Below, in pieces: positions 1 to 10,776 of a stretch of 64,000 nt of DNA. Origin of the DNA: Xylaria sp. FL1777. Its lineage: Eukaryota; Ascomycota; Sordariomycetes; Xylariales; Xylariaceae. The translations under genes and the position numbers were made by a program. The notes under the pieces are model-generated. The model saw only the letters and a list, made by a program, of their open reading frames with translations. It had not been told where the DNA came from and searched no databases. Location: assembly GCA_022578965.1 (NCBI GenBank), contig MU400592.1:124001-188000 (forward strand), written 5' to 3'. Numbering within the stretch: position 1 is the first letter of the stretch; each line of letters begins with the position of its first letter.

Positions 1-2
1 GC

Positions 3-761
3 GTGAGTGTAACACAAGGTGAGTTACTACGACAAGAACAGGAGGCGGGAGTTGTCCCTGTCAGCCAGCTCGTACCTAGTCATCACGTCCACCCGGGTTC
101 CAATGCAAGTGCCGCGGCACAGCAGCAACAGCAACAACAGATCCAAGCACGTATCCATCAGCAGCGATCACTAGCACAATCCCAAAACCAAGCACGCACC
201 CCGTCCTCGACAGAACCCTCCGACTCACCGAGCCTAGTATCTAATAACTTGCCGACACCGACCTCCGCAACTCTCGAGGGAGACGGTATGGTGGCCGCTG
301 CTGAGAACGTACCAATTGCGATAGGATCAGTTCATAGCAACAATGCTGAAGACGAGGAGAAACCGCATGCGCGTGGTCCGCAAGAGATCGGTGCCGACGA
401 CCTAGGTCCTCAGATCACAACTTCATCAACCCTTCCCGCTTCGACTACGACAGGCAGCAGGATGCAGGGAATCGACATCCAAGCAGCCGTGGGTCGTAAG
501 CCCCTCGACGCCTCGCCCTCGTCGAAGAGTGATGAAACTATTAAGGATGACCAAGAAGATGAGATGGATGTTGATGAGAGTGAACGGAAGCCGCGAGCTT
601 CAACACCTAAGCGTAATGCAGAAGACCGACTCGCAGGCTCCGCAAGCAAGAAGCTAAAGGAAGATTCCAATCTGGCTTCTACGAATGGTGAACCAAAGTC
701 CGCCGAAGTTGAACCGGAGACGAGAGAGGGCGACCATGGAGATGCTATGGATAAGGACTAG
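3..761 (+). CDS. 3' end of an acidic, Gln-rich probable nuclear protein (5' truncated by window edge)
   Basis: The frame is open at the left edge and ends at TAG 759-761, so about 252 codons of the C-terminal part are visible. The first in-frame codon is not a credible start. The protein is low-complexity: a Gln tract (about residues 40-47 of the visible part), long Ser/Thr/Pro stretches, an acidic run (DEMDVDE), a basic KR/KK patch that could serve in nuclear import, and a charged tail ending in DAMDKD. This composition is typical of disordered tails of fungal transcription or chromatin factors, but I recognise no domain and assign no name. It converges on RAD50 with about 1.3 kb between the two stop codons. 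An intron near the left edge cannot be excluded, because GT-rich sequence occurs in the first 25 bases. Confidence 0.6.
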   Translation: MSVTQGELLRQEQEAGVVPVSQLVPSHHVHPGSNASAAAQQQQQQQIQARIHQQRSLAQSQNQARTPSSTEPSDSPSLVSNNLPTPTSATLEGDGMVAAAENVPIAIGSVHSNNAEDEEKPHARGPQEIGADDLGPQITTSSTLPASTTTGSRMQGIDIQAAVGRKPLDASPSSKSDETIKDDQEDEMDVDESERKPRASTPKRNAEDRLAGSASKKLKEDSNLASTNGEPKSAEVEPETREGDHGDAMDKD

Positions 762-2042
762 GACATTCATTTCCTTCGGCACCTTTGATATGAGGCATAC
801 GGGGATGTGAGGGTATGGGGATAGGTATAGGAGATACAAGTATAGCGGGTAAACCTGACCCTAAATTCCTATATTGGAAAATTGGGATGGCCAAATGCGC
901 GGTACCTCGGCGAAATGGGCACGGATGGATGGACATCAATTTTGACGATTGCAATACGTTATGACTCAGTTGCAAGGGAATAGGGACTGATACCAATAAA
1001 TAAACAAAACTACTTCTCCAACCTAGATCTTAGACTATGACTGATTGGGTTTGTGTGTTACGAGAGATCAGGATCACTTCACCACGAAGCACAATGATTT
1101 GAACAATTTCACAGGGTTGTAGGCCCGCGAGAAGAAGACATTGTAATAATTAGAATAGAACCGCTACGAGAGTCTCATGTATGCGTACAATATCTTGCTC
1201 CTACGCTACGCCACATACCGAGATGGACACATCGACTAGCCTCGGAGCTATGTCATCAAGTGATGGAGTGGAAGACGTGTAAGTGGGAAGCACTACGTCT
1301 TCGCAAAGGAACTCGCGTTAGAGTGAAGAACCAAAGGCGTGAGTATAATGTGTGCGAAGACTACATGGACTATACTTAGATCCCCGGAGGAACTCCATCT
1401 AGGAATCTAGAACAAAAGCACATACGGCGAGATGACGCTGGTAGGGTTATCGGATGGAGAGTATACACATAACGAATCACGTCTGAGAATAAAGATCTTC
1501 TGATGCGTGAACTGCGGTATGTATATTTGCTCGTCGCCTAAGATGTAAGTATGGTGTTTAGAAAGCAATGGTTGTCTAGATGTCGTCTTCGCCGCTTGAT
1601 TCAGGCTATGCAAATAACACCTTATATACTTTACCTCGAACCACTGCGGGAATGGCAAGGTGAGTGTATGATCAAGTTGTGTCTGCTCTTTGCTTTATTA
1701 TGTGGTATTGTGTCCCTATACATAATATTAACCACGCACACTCATGCCGACACTAGATATCACATCTTCGAGACGAAACATATGGTAGATAGTTATACCG
1801 TGGCAGCATATGGCTATATACCTACCCTTGGTTCCGAGGATACACAGACTACAAATTTAGCTAGCTAGCCCGAACGATCCAGTTCCAACCCCGAGATAGT
1901 CCTCAAGAAGTGAATCCCCAGTGAAAAACGCCTTGCTATGCAGATAGCTACCCTCCTGCCTCTTAAAACACAAGCTAAATCAAATATAAATCGGATGATT
2001 CACATAGCCTTTCCTAAACTCGCGATTCGTGCAAGGCGCTGC
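762..2042. other. Intergenic region between converging genes
   Basis: About 1.3 kb of unique-looking, moderately AT-rich DNA between the stop codons of the left-edge gene and RAD50. It should hold both 3' UTRs. A 105-codon open frame at 1551-1868 (+) has no recognisable domain and no fungal-like codon or residue pattern, and I do not call it a gene. Confidence 0.6.
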
Positions 2043-5000
2043 TTAAACAATTGTAGTAATGCTCTCTCGCTCGATGCGACTATTTTGTTTTTCATCACGA
2101 CTGACACGCCAAAAGTCATCGCAAAAGTCAGAGCAGCGCATGTGTCGAAGGAATTCCTCATCATGCGTGATGACAATGAGCTGAAAGTTGCTCTGTGCGC
2201 GGCGAGCCTTAATGATAGAATGCAAGGATTCGGCCAGAGACTTGATATTGTCACGGTCGAGATTAGTGGTAGGCTCGTCGAGGGCGATGAGCCCGCAACC
2301 AATGCCGAAGGACTCGGCCAGTGCGAGACGGATGATAATGGATGCAAGCACTTTCTGGCCAGCCGAGCACCGTCCTCTCATGTCCATTTCTGTATCCTGC
2401 TTCACCATGCATACACGGTAGTTGTACGAGCTCCGCCCGCTCGTAGCCTCGCTATCTGATCGAATTAGGATCGTATCGATATCCGTCCCTTGGTACGTGC
2501 TCTGCCATAGCTCGCCGGCGATCCGATTTACTTCCTCCATCTTCATCGCGTGGTACTGCATGATGGCGTTATTTAAAGCCGTGCTGTATCGTCCAAGGTC
2601 CTCAATAGCCGCCTTGGTGGTTTCCACCTTGATATGAGTCTCACGGTACACTTGGGCCGCATACTGGTATTCAGTCTCCCACTCCTCCACCAATTTTCCT
2701 AGTTCTTCGTCCTTCGATTTCATGGCCCCCATGACGGCTCCCCGTTCAGCATTCCTCATATGACGCTGGGACTCGAAGTAGTTGGCCTCTCGTTCGAGTC
2801 GTTCGTAATCCTCAAGCGCTCTGCGAGATTCTAATTCTACAACTGCACGCTCGAGGGCGTCGACGTCACGCGCCGCTTTACGATAGGTCAAATTCTCCAT
2901 AATATTCTTCTTCTTCCTATCACTACTCGTCATGTCATCCTTCATCTTGTTTGACCGTGCAATTAGAGCAACCATGTCGTCATCGATACGTTTGATCGAT
3001 TTCTCAAGTGCCTGAACTGCCTGTTCGTTGAGATTGAGGTTCGACGGACCACCGCGGTTTACGTAGTCCTGAATATCATTATCGATCATCTTCAGCTCGC
3101 TCACAGAACTTGCGAGGCCATCTCGCTCACCAGCAACTTTCTTCTCCTTGTCGCGGCCTCTTTGTAAGATGTCGTCTCTAATGGCTCGTGCTTTAGAGAT
3201 TTCAGGCTCCACGGATTCCAAGTCTTTATCGGCTTCCTGGATAATTTCTTTCTGCTTCACAATATCATTCTTCTGAGCCTGAATCTGATCTTGATATTCT
3301 TTCTTCCTCTCGAGCTGTCGAACCGCGTGGCTTAATTTGTTTCTTAACTCGCTGCGCTCTAGTTCCAGCGCGTTCAATGTATCTCGCATACGCTGTCTGT
3401 CGTTTGACAACTTATTCATCTTGCTCTTTGCAACCTTTAATTGCTCTCCGCATTCGTTTTGCAGCTCGGTGATTTCCTGAGTACTCCTGATTGAGCCACT
3501 AGATTGCTGTTGGGACATAATTCGGTCGACCTGCGCCTCAGCCTCCACAATGTCCTTTTGGGTCTGCGAAATGCTGAGGACAGTCTTGCTCATCGATTCG
3601 AAATCTTGTCGCTCCTCTTCCTTCCCACGCACAATGTCATCCATCCCTTCTAAACTACGAATAGTGCTAGCTTCTTTGTTCTGGATCGCTTGCAGTTCCT
3701 TGTCAGCTTCCTTTTTTTCCGTTAGTAGGCGCATGTAGGTCTCGCTCTGAGGACGGGCCGCTCGAAGTTGACCCAAAAGTTGCTCATGCTCCTTTAATTC
3801 GGCTTCTAGCTCGTTCTTCCCAAACTGTTCGAGAACAGATCTGATTTTGGCGGCTAGCCTTGATTTCTCGTTGGCGTTGGCGAATGGTCGCTCGCAAAGC
3901 TCACACTTATTTTTCTCGTTCATGGCTTTTCTGCAGCTGGCATAGTATTTGCTCATCTCTGTAGACAATGACATATCATTCTTTAGGGTCACAATATCAC
4001 CTTCGAGACGCTCAATCTCTGTGGGAAGAGCGTCAACCCCTAGATCTGCGTCCGGGTCCACATTTTTGAGTGCCCCGACCACAACATTCTTACATCTCGT
4101 GATTTCTGCGTCTCGTTTTCTACTCGTCTCCTTGATATTTGCCAGGTTCGCCTGTATCGTTTTGAGCTGCTGCAGGATACCCTCACGTTCACGGTAAGCT
4201 TCGTCAAAAGCTTGGCCCTTGACTTGCAAGCCTTTGTTAAACTCTCTTTCGACGGTTGCTGGGTCCCAGACTCCACCAAGAAGCGCAGACAGCTTTTGGT
4301 TCCAAGTACTCTGTAACGTAGCAAGCTTTCGATTTTTCTCAGTCAGCTCCTCCTTGCGAACCTCTAGCTGTGCTCGATCAGAGAGAAGTCTCGTCGATTC
4401 CACAAGCTCACGGCCAAGTCTGCTACTTTCACCCTCGAGCTGCTGCAGATGTAACTCTTCCTGCTGCAATTTACGGTCAAAGTCTGCGTTCCGTAGATCT
4501 TGCGATGCCTGCTGTAATCGCAGTTCTAGATCTTTGGCTTCGGACTCAAGTATTGCTTTGGCCCCTTCGTCAATCTCGACTGCATTCAGATCTCTCTGGA
4601 GAGCAGTGATACCCCTCTCACAAGCAGTGATTCTCTGTTTCGCGAAGACCCGATTCTGAGTATGTCTCGATTTCTGACCCTCCAACTCGGTTATAACAAC
4701 CGTCTGGTTATCCATTTCGCTGGCATTCTCCACCTGCAGGCGGTCTAGCTCGTGTCTCTTGTCTACCAACAGCCTCTGGATGCGTTCGTAGAACGTTTGT
4801 ACCTTCCGGTTATCTAGTTCACCATCAAACCCGCGAATACTATGCAACTGTGCAGCTTGTTGCACAAGTTGAACCCGCGACTCAAGTTGGCGTTCATACT
4901 TGGCCTTGTCAGATTGGTGTCTACCTCGCTCGGCCAGCTTCTCAGAGTGCTGCTGGCGAGATTCCTCGAGGTTCTCCTTGTACTCTATGTACTGGACTCT

Positions 5001-5969
5001 GTTTTCTTCAATATCTTGCACATATCGAGCTACGTGCTCCTCGTACTGCGTGAGTGCATCCTGTAGCCATTCGTCGGATTCGTTTAGTTCTTCATCCATT
5101 CTACTCTTGGACTCTTCAAGAGTTGTTTTACGGATGCGGAGCTCCTCGGTCTTCATTCGAAGATCATTGACAATACGGAGATAACTATTGGCTGACTCGT
5201 GTCGCTCTCTGGCCTTCTTCGTAGCTTCTTCCACCTGAGTATGGAGATCGGCCGCTTCCTTCCTAAGGGCCTCGATCTCCGCTTGTAAATCTGTAGATCT
5301 TGCCTCACATTTTTCTGCCTTGTCTTTGTTCTGTTTATCGCCAATTTCCCTCGCCCTGAGCTTGGCCAACGATTCGCCCTGTCTCTTCCGAAGCACCTTG
5401 AGGTTTTCGATAGCCTTTGTGTATTTCATCGCCTCAAATATTTCATCGAATCGTTTCTTAAGGGCAGCCGGTTCGCTCATGGGCCATAACGATTCTTCTT
5501 GATGGCAGAAGATGACTGCATCGAGAACGGCGGGTGAAACTCCGAGGGTGTCGGAAATGAGCTTGTTCAGATTTGCCTCCTTAGAAGAGACAGACGCCTT
5601 CTCGCCATCACAATTGCTGTGAAGTGTACCCTCAAGGGTCTTCTGTGATCTCGTCGTCTTCTTCACCGAAAGCTGTAGGCTTCGGGTGACGACATAGCTA
5701 GTGTTCGGTGGGACATTGTAGCGGAGTTTGACCTGGGCGAGGACCTCACGTTCGCCACAGAGCTTGGGGTCGTGGATAAAGGCTCCGCCCTTGCTGTTTG
5801 GCGGGAGCTCGCCGGTGGTGGCATACTTGAGGCACTCGATGATGGTAGTCTTGCCGGAACCGTTGTAGCCGACGATGAGGGTGAGCGGGGTGAAGAAGGC
5901 TATATTCTGTCGTTCGATGTGGCCAAAGGACCGAACACCAACGATAGACAGCTTGTCAATCTTAGACAT
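2043..5969 (-). CDS. rad50: DNA double-strand break repair protein RAD50
   Basis: A single uninterrupted 1308-codon frame, the usual size for fungal Rad50. The start is the ATG complementary to 5967-5969 and the stop is TAA at 2043-2045. The N-terminus carries the Walker A loop GYNGSGKTT at residues 34-42. The middle is a long heptad-rich coiled coil with the zinc-hook CELC at residues 689-692. The C-terminus has the ABC signature CSAGQ at 1201-1205 and Walker B ending in Asp1231-Glu1232, followed by a D-loop (TNLD) and a switch His (VITHDEE). This is the SMC-like ATPase of the Mre11-Rad50-Xrs2/Nbs1 complex, which tethers and processes DNA ends in the nucleus and at telomeres. No intron is needed and no key residue is missing. 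It is divergent from the wc-2 gene across about 2.4 kb. Confidence 0.98.
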   Translation of the reverse strand: MSKIDKLSIVGVRSFGHIERQNIAFFTPLTLIVGYNGSGKTTIIECLKYATTGELPPNSKGGAFIHDPKLCGEREVLAQVKLRYNVPPNTSYVVTRSLQLSVKKTTRSQKTLEGTLHSNCDGEKASVSSKEANLNKLISDTLGVSPAVLDAVIFCHQEESLWPMSEPAALKKRFDEIFEAMKYTKAIENLKVLRKRQGESLAKLRAREIGDKQNKDKAEKCEARSTDLQAEIEALRKEAADLHTQVEEATKKARERHESANSYLRIVNDLRMKTEELRIRKTTLEESKSRMDEELNESDEWLQDALTQYEEHVARYVQDIEENRVQYIEYKENLEESRQQHSEKLAERGRHQSDKAKYERQLESRVQLVQQAAQLHSIRGFDGELDNRKVQTFYERIQRLLVDKRHELDRLQVENASEMDNQTVVITELEGQKSRHTQNRVFAKQRITACERGITALQRDLNAVEIDEGAKAILESEAKDLELRLQQASQDLRNADFDRKLQQEELHLQQLEGESSRLGRELVESTRLLSDRAQLEVRKEELTEKNRKLATLQSTWNQKLSALLGGVWDPATVEREFNKGLQVKGQAFDEAYREREGILQQLKTIQANLANIKETSRKRDAEITRCKNVVVGALKNVDPDADLGVDALPTEIERLEGDIVTLKNDMSLSTEMSKYYASCRKAMNEKNKCELCERPFANANEKSRLAAKIRSVLEQFGKNELEAELKEHEQLLGQLRAARPQSETYMRLLTEKKEADKELQAIQNKEASTIRSLEGMDDIVRGKEEERQDFESMSKTVLSISQTQKDIVEAEAQVDRIMSQQQSSGSIRSTQEITELQNECGEQLKVAKSKMNKLSNDRQRMRDTLNALELERSELRNKLSHAVRQLERKKEYQDQIQAQKNDIVKQKEIIQEADKDLESVEPEISKARAIRDDILQRGRDKEKKVAGERDGLASSVSELKMIDNDIQDYVNRGGPSNLNLNEQAVQALEKSIKRIDDDMVALIARSNKMKDDMTSSDRKKKNIMENLTYRKAARDVDALERAVVELESRRALEDYERLEREANYFESQRHMRNAERGAVMGAMKSKDEELGKLVEEWETEYQYAAQVYRETHIKVETTKAAIEDLGRYSTALNNAIMQYHAMKMEEVNRIAGELWQSTYQGTDIDTILIRSDSEATSGRSSYNYRVCMVKQDTEMDMRGRCSAGQKVLASIIIRLALAESFGIGCGLIALDEPTTNLDRDNIKSLAESLHSIIKARRAQSNFQLIVITHDEEFLRHMRCSDFCDDFWRVSRDEKQNSRIERESITTIV

Positions 5970-8369
5970 GGTGGCGGGGGAGGACGGCAGAGGTGGGATG
6001 AGATGAGATGAGCTCCAAGATGAGGTCGCACCCGGCCCATAATCGGGGCATCAACCTTATGTGAGGAACACCCCTCGGACCGTGAAAATTATCGCAACGG
6101 CTATGGTGAGACAGAGATGTGGCTTTCAGAGAATCAATGAACTCTGATGTGATTGGTGTACCTTGAGAGGTGCGGAAGGACTACCGTAGACAGAACTAGA
6201 GTACAGAGATGAAGCACCCGACAAATGGAAGACAAGACGCGTGTGGTGATGTAACATTTTCGTGGCAGGGAAGACGCGCCACAAGGTAAGGTACTTCGAG
6301 TATAGGTAAATATAGTGGGTGCTATTAGGTAATGGTTGACCAGGTGTGCCTGGTGGCCGAAGTGACACCCAGGCAGCACCAGCAACTGGATATTACGTGC
6401 CTAACATGCCTAACAATAGGTACTCACTTAAGACCTCCGGTCCCTAAAGTGCATACCTAAGGTACGGGTGGACGGGAGGATAAGAAAAGTAGGTTACCCT
6501 GCAGGTCGACATGCAGGTAGGTACCCCCACTTGCCCTACATCTAGCCAACTGATATCTACATTTGTATCTAAGAATACTACCAACTGAGTAGATGCGGTT
6601 TACAACTTAGATGAAGTCTTAGGCTATATGCCTTAGTAGTACTTAGGTAATACCCTTAAATCGCCGTCAGTCTATACATAACTAACTTCCAATTACCCAG
6701 GTACATTATCAAATTATTACCCACTATTGGTTAATAGATACCTGCTACGAAGTACATACTTGGGAATTATTAGAGAGAACGGAGTTACAGTGCTCCCGAA
6801 AGAGAATCTAAGTGAGTAGGTCGTGTACGAGGTTGCCACTATATACCCACCTAACTAAGTGCTTTCAGTCATTCATGGGTGGCGCCAAACCTATCAGATT
6901 TATTAAGTTAGGGAAAAGGTCTGTTCGCCTAGGCGGACCTAGCTCTCTAGTTAGGTATGAACCTGTAAATCATCTAGCATGGTGCAGAATTACATATGTA
7001 CTCAGGCAAGTAAGTAATATCTTCTTCGATTAGGTAGGCTCTCTACATCTCTACATGTACACTAAGTATTCGTGTTCTACCGGTATGATTGGATGCATTT
7101 ACATGGGGAATTATACTACATGGCTGGCATCCAACAGCCAACAACGAAGGGGTCAAGTTGTTATTACTACACTACCTCTGCTACACTACGCCACCACAAA
7201 GACGGGATGTGCGAGTAAGTATCCAAGTGGACAACGGAGCATTTGTTCCTCCTCATGCTGGTCACCTACTTAGTTGTCATGCTGTCCTGCAGCCATTGCC
7301 GCCACCTATTACGCTGGATAGATTATGGTATGATTGATCATTTCTGAAAGGTGATAGGAAGTGTATTACGAATAAGCTTTGAACCAAATATATCTGTTGG
7401 GTTGGCGTTGAGAGAGTCTGTACAGTAATGCAATCCTATAAGACGCCGTCTCCTGCACCTGGGTTCAACAATCAAGTGTGTGCGTAGTAGCACACCTACC
7501 TAGCTGGGTAGGGGAGCACCGGTACACTATCTAGATATATTAGTATATTGGTTAGTATTGATGCCCCCTGGCCTATACTAGAAGCCAACTACCCGGCCAT
7601 TCATCTCTTCCTGTCTGACCATTCGCCCCCCTCCAGATCATCCAATCATTCGGGTGGCCTGTTGGGGTCAGAAGAGTCTAATCCGATCGCCTGAGTATCG
7701 GGAAAATGAGAAATCCCATCTTGTTCGAAAATCCCCCCTTCTCTTCCATCGAACATCTCCACGCTCTCTTTTCCGCCGACCGCAACCTTAGCTCTCCCAC
7801 GACGGCCGGTCCCAAGCATCTGAATTCGTCGTCTTTTCAGCGCAAGTGCAGTTTATTCGATTCAATCAGCTGAATCTGGCGTTGTGCATCGACAAGGTCC
7901 AGCTCCCAAGACACAGATAGAGATCACAAGCCACAGTTGCGCGACCAGATGCAGAAACCAGAACACCAGCGCCCTGTCTATTGTTGCTGTTGCTGTTGTT
8001 GTTGTTGCTGCTCTGTTCCTATTTCGTCATCGGCGTCGACGTCAGCCTACATGGAATAGGTACCTAGACACCTCGGTGGTTGAAAACAAAACCGGAGCAA
8101 GACCGTTCCCGTCGCCGTCGCCGTCGCCGTTGCCATTGCCGTTGCCGTTGCCTTTGCTGTTGCTGTGTTCGATTGACGTACCGGTATCTATCGTGCTTTC
8201 TGCGCCGCGCCGGGCTCGCTGCGCTGCACTGCACTGCACTGCATTGAACTACACCGAGCTGAGCTGAGCTGTGCTGCACTGCGCTATCACCACGCCCACG
8301 CCCGCCCCCCCTCAGCGGCCCCCTCCCCCAATCCCCAATCCAAGCTCGCTATCGATATCAGTCGCAATC
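5970..8369. promoter_or_regulatory. Shared upstream region of rad50 (-) and wc-2 (+)
   Basis: A 2.4 kb divergent intergenic region. It lacks a credible gene: the short open frames here have no domain or fungal-like composition. It contains repeated TAGGTAC/AGGTACCT-like words (for example near 6420, 6474, 6510 and 8048), which also recur in other intergenic regions of this window. The last about 500 bp before wc-2 are pyrimidine- and trinucleotide-rich and probably form a long 5' leader. Confidence 0.5.
7981..8284. repeat. Trinucleotide and simple repeats in the wc-2 leader
   Basis: Three separate low-complexity patches: GTT/GCT triplets at about 7981-8013, GTCGCC/GTTGCC triplets at about 8110-8166, and GCACT/GAGCT pentamer-like repeats at about 8221-8284. 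They lie just upstream of the proposed wc-2 start and are absent from the coding exons. Such tracts are length-variable in fungi, and these could affect leader structure. That is inference. Confidence 0.7.
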
Positions 8370-10263
8370 ATGGATCCGACCCAGCCAAATCCCATGTTCT
8401 TCGGCTTCTCAGCCCCAACCCCCATGCACCCAGTAGGTCCCTCTGCTTCACTCGAGACCAGCTTGTCCATACTGTCGATGCACCCTTTGCTTTTTCTTTT
8501 GGTGCGCTGGCGTTCCTGCGGTCGCCGTATATTAATCACTCTACAAATGTTTTCCGATTGCCTGCCTGTGATTGAAGTCACCTCTGCCGACCTGCTCTCC
8601 TTGCACTCGCTGATTGACCACTATGACAGTTAGATGCCGATGGCCACAATGATATGATGTCCATGTTCGATATGAGTAACTTCGATGCTACCAGTATACC
8701 CATGAATCTCGACGACCTGGGGGAGTTGACTTCTCCGCAAGAGCAGGCCTTCCCGAATCCAACCCCGCCAAGTACCCTGGCTCCTCCCTCTGACGGCCCG
8801 TCGACGTTCTCGTCCAACCCAGCCGACAGTCCGGTCGGGCCGCCGGTACCGGTACCCCTGTTCACAGGCCTCGGCGGTCACATACAACACCAGCACCAGC
8901 AGCAGCAGCAGCAGCAGCATGCACAGGCTGTGCAGAGTGGGAGCGCACTGACCGAATTCACGAAGCGCAGGAATTGGCCCGCCAAGGTCGTCGAGGAGCT
9001 CAAGGATGTGCTCTACATCCTCGATGCCAATGGCCGTATTAAATATGTATCGCCCAGTGCATTCTCCGTGACTGGGTATCGACCAGAAGCCATTGTTGAT
9101 ACGTTTCTAAGAGATATAGTCCACCCCGACGATATGGGCACCTTTACGTCTGAGATGAATGAATGCATAGCTACGGGGAATCCGCTGCGCGTTTTCTACC
9201 GTATGAAGAAGCAGGACCAGCAGTATGCTATATTTGAAGCCGTCGGACATGCACATATCGCTGCCGCCAAATTCGCCCCCAATCCCAGCAACCGGTCCCC
9301 CTTCTGCCAGGCCGTCTTCATCATGTCGCGGCCTTATCCAACTAAAAATGCGTCACTGTTGGACTCGTTTCTAGAGCACAAGATCGAAAACGAGAGGTTG
9401 CGACGACGCATTGCTGAGTTGCGTCGGGAAGAGGAGGAGGAAGAGGCCTCTCAACAGAGTTGGCTACAGGAGACCCGCTCAGATGTGACACCCTCGGATG
9501 ATACCGTAATGTCTGCTCCTCATGGTGCTGTCATGTTCAAACCAGCGACAGCCGATGTCCAGGCAATGCCTCCTCCCGAGAGGCCTCTGAATGGAGCACT
9601 AACAAGGGAAAACTTAGAAGGCGTCACGGCAGGGAATAGACCGGATTCTATCGGTGATAAGATGGCCCGATACGAGGGTGCATGTCGCACAGACACCATT
9701 GAGATGTTCACTGGACTACGATATGTCGAAGGAGAGCGGAGCCGTGGTGTTACGACGGGAAGTCCCAACCTAACACTAATTAAAGGCGACGTCGGGATAG
9801 CCATCCCGGTTGACAGGGACCCCAAAACTGGTGAAAAGAAGAAGAAACTGAAGATTGCCGAAGAATACGTTTGCACAGACTGCGGTACGTTCCGTCGACA
9901 TACGAGACTAATGAATTTGTTGCTAATCTGGTACATATGTAGGCACGCTTGATTCACCGGAATGGAGGAAGGGCCCTAGCGGTCCAAAAACCTTATGCGT
10001 GAGTAATTTTCTACGACAATTGCTCCTAGTTTCTAGCAATTTGGGGGGTATATAGGCTTCTTCTTAGGGCAGACACCTTGTCTTGGAGTCTTATCAAGTT
10101 CCGAAACACTCATAAGCCAGGCTTAAAGCACCAATTACTAACTTGAGTGTTCTAGAACGCATGTGGATTGAGGTGGGCTAAGAAGGAGAAGAAACAACGA
10201 AATGCCAACGGGTCCGGGAACACAGCTGCACCCCCCTTATCTCTGCCGACTGGTGACACATGA
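8370..10263 (+). CDS. wc-2: White collar 2-type blue-light/circadian regulator (PAS + GATA zinc finger)
   Basis: Four-exon model: 8370-8436, 8634-9884, 9943-9998, 10156-10263, giving 493 aa. Phases match at every junction; the last intron has a perfect TACTAAC branch site. The first exon encodes only 22 residues; its join to exon 2 is inferred from phase, and the frame from 8654 onward is certain. After a Pro/Gln-rich N-terminus a PAS domain spans about residues 136-235, followed by a charged coiled-coil-like stretch ([20 protein letters not shown]) and a GATA finger C436-X2-C439-X18-C458-X2-C461. The 18-residue loop is the White-collar form. WC-2 binds DNA with the photoreceptor WC-1 as the white collar complex and drives light-induced and clock genes. 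The finger is split by two introns. Confidence 0.95.
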
Positions 10264-10776
10264 ACTATTCGTATTTTCATTGCATTCCTGCCGTTTTAGG
10301 ATTGTAGTCACCAGACCTAAGTTTTGGAGGCGTTCGTTAAGATAAACATTTCATGGCTCAATAGGGATTATCATCATGCGTTGGCGATCACGGTGTTGGG
10401 TTTGGACAGACGTTCTCTGAGCCCTGTTGGATTTATGATAACTTTCATTTGTTTATTCCATTCTCGAGATACCGGGCTATGATCTGATTTCGCTCCGGCT
10501 TGGCTTCACTGCATCTATGGCGAAGGTCCGGACAACTCACCAGCAACAAATTCTTTGGATAGGGGATCTGGCGGATTCAAAACTTAGAGACATACATAGT
10601 TTTGTCAGATAATTATAAAAAAAAAGGCATGATCAACAAGACAGCTTCCTTACAACATAGCATGTGTATAATGAATTTTTAGTAGGTGTGATGTCCTGCA
10701 CATCACCGCTATATACATTAATATATATGCTACATCGCGTCACGCCACCACTCGACGCCACGTTACTGCCTGCCCA
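10264..10776. other. Intergenic region between converging wc-2 and crotonase genes
   Basis: About 0.5 kb tail-to-tail spacer holding both 3' UTRs. An A-run is seen near 10617-10625. No gene or repeat is recognisable. Confidence 0.6.

Noticed and set aside
2188..5184. Several plus-strand open frames opposite RAD50
   Set aside because: They are antisense shadows of the coiled-coil codons of RAD50, Ser/Leu/Arg-rich and without domains.
6498..6510. CCTGCAGGTCGAC, identical to part of a cloning-vector polylinker
   Set aside because: Only 13 bases match, the flanks are ordinary fungal intergenic sequence, and there is no further vector sequence. Chance is the simpler explanation.
7884..8267. 127-codon frame upstream of wc-2
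   Set aside because: It arises from the triplet repeats (poly Val, Arg and Pro-Leu runs), lacks an ATG start and is best seen as leader sequence.
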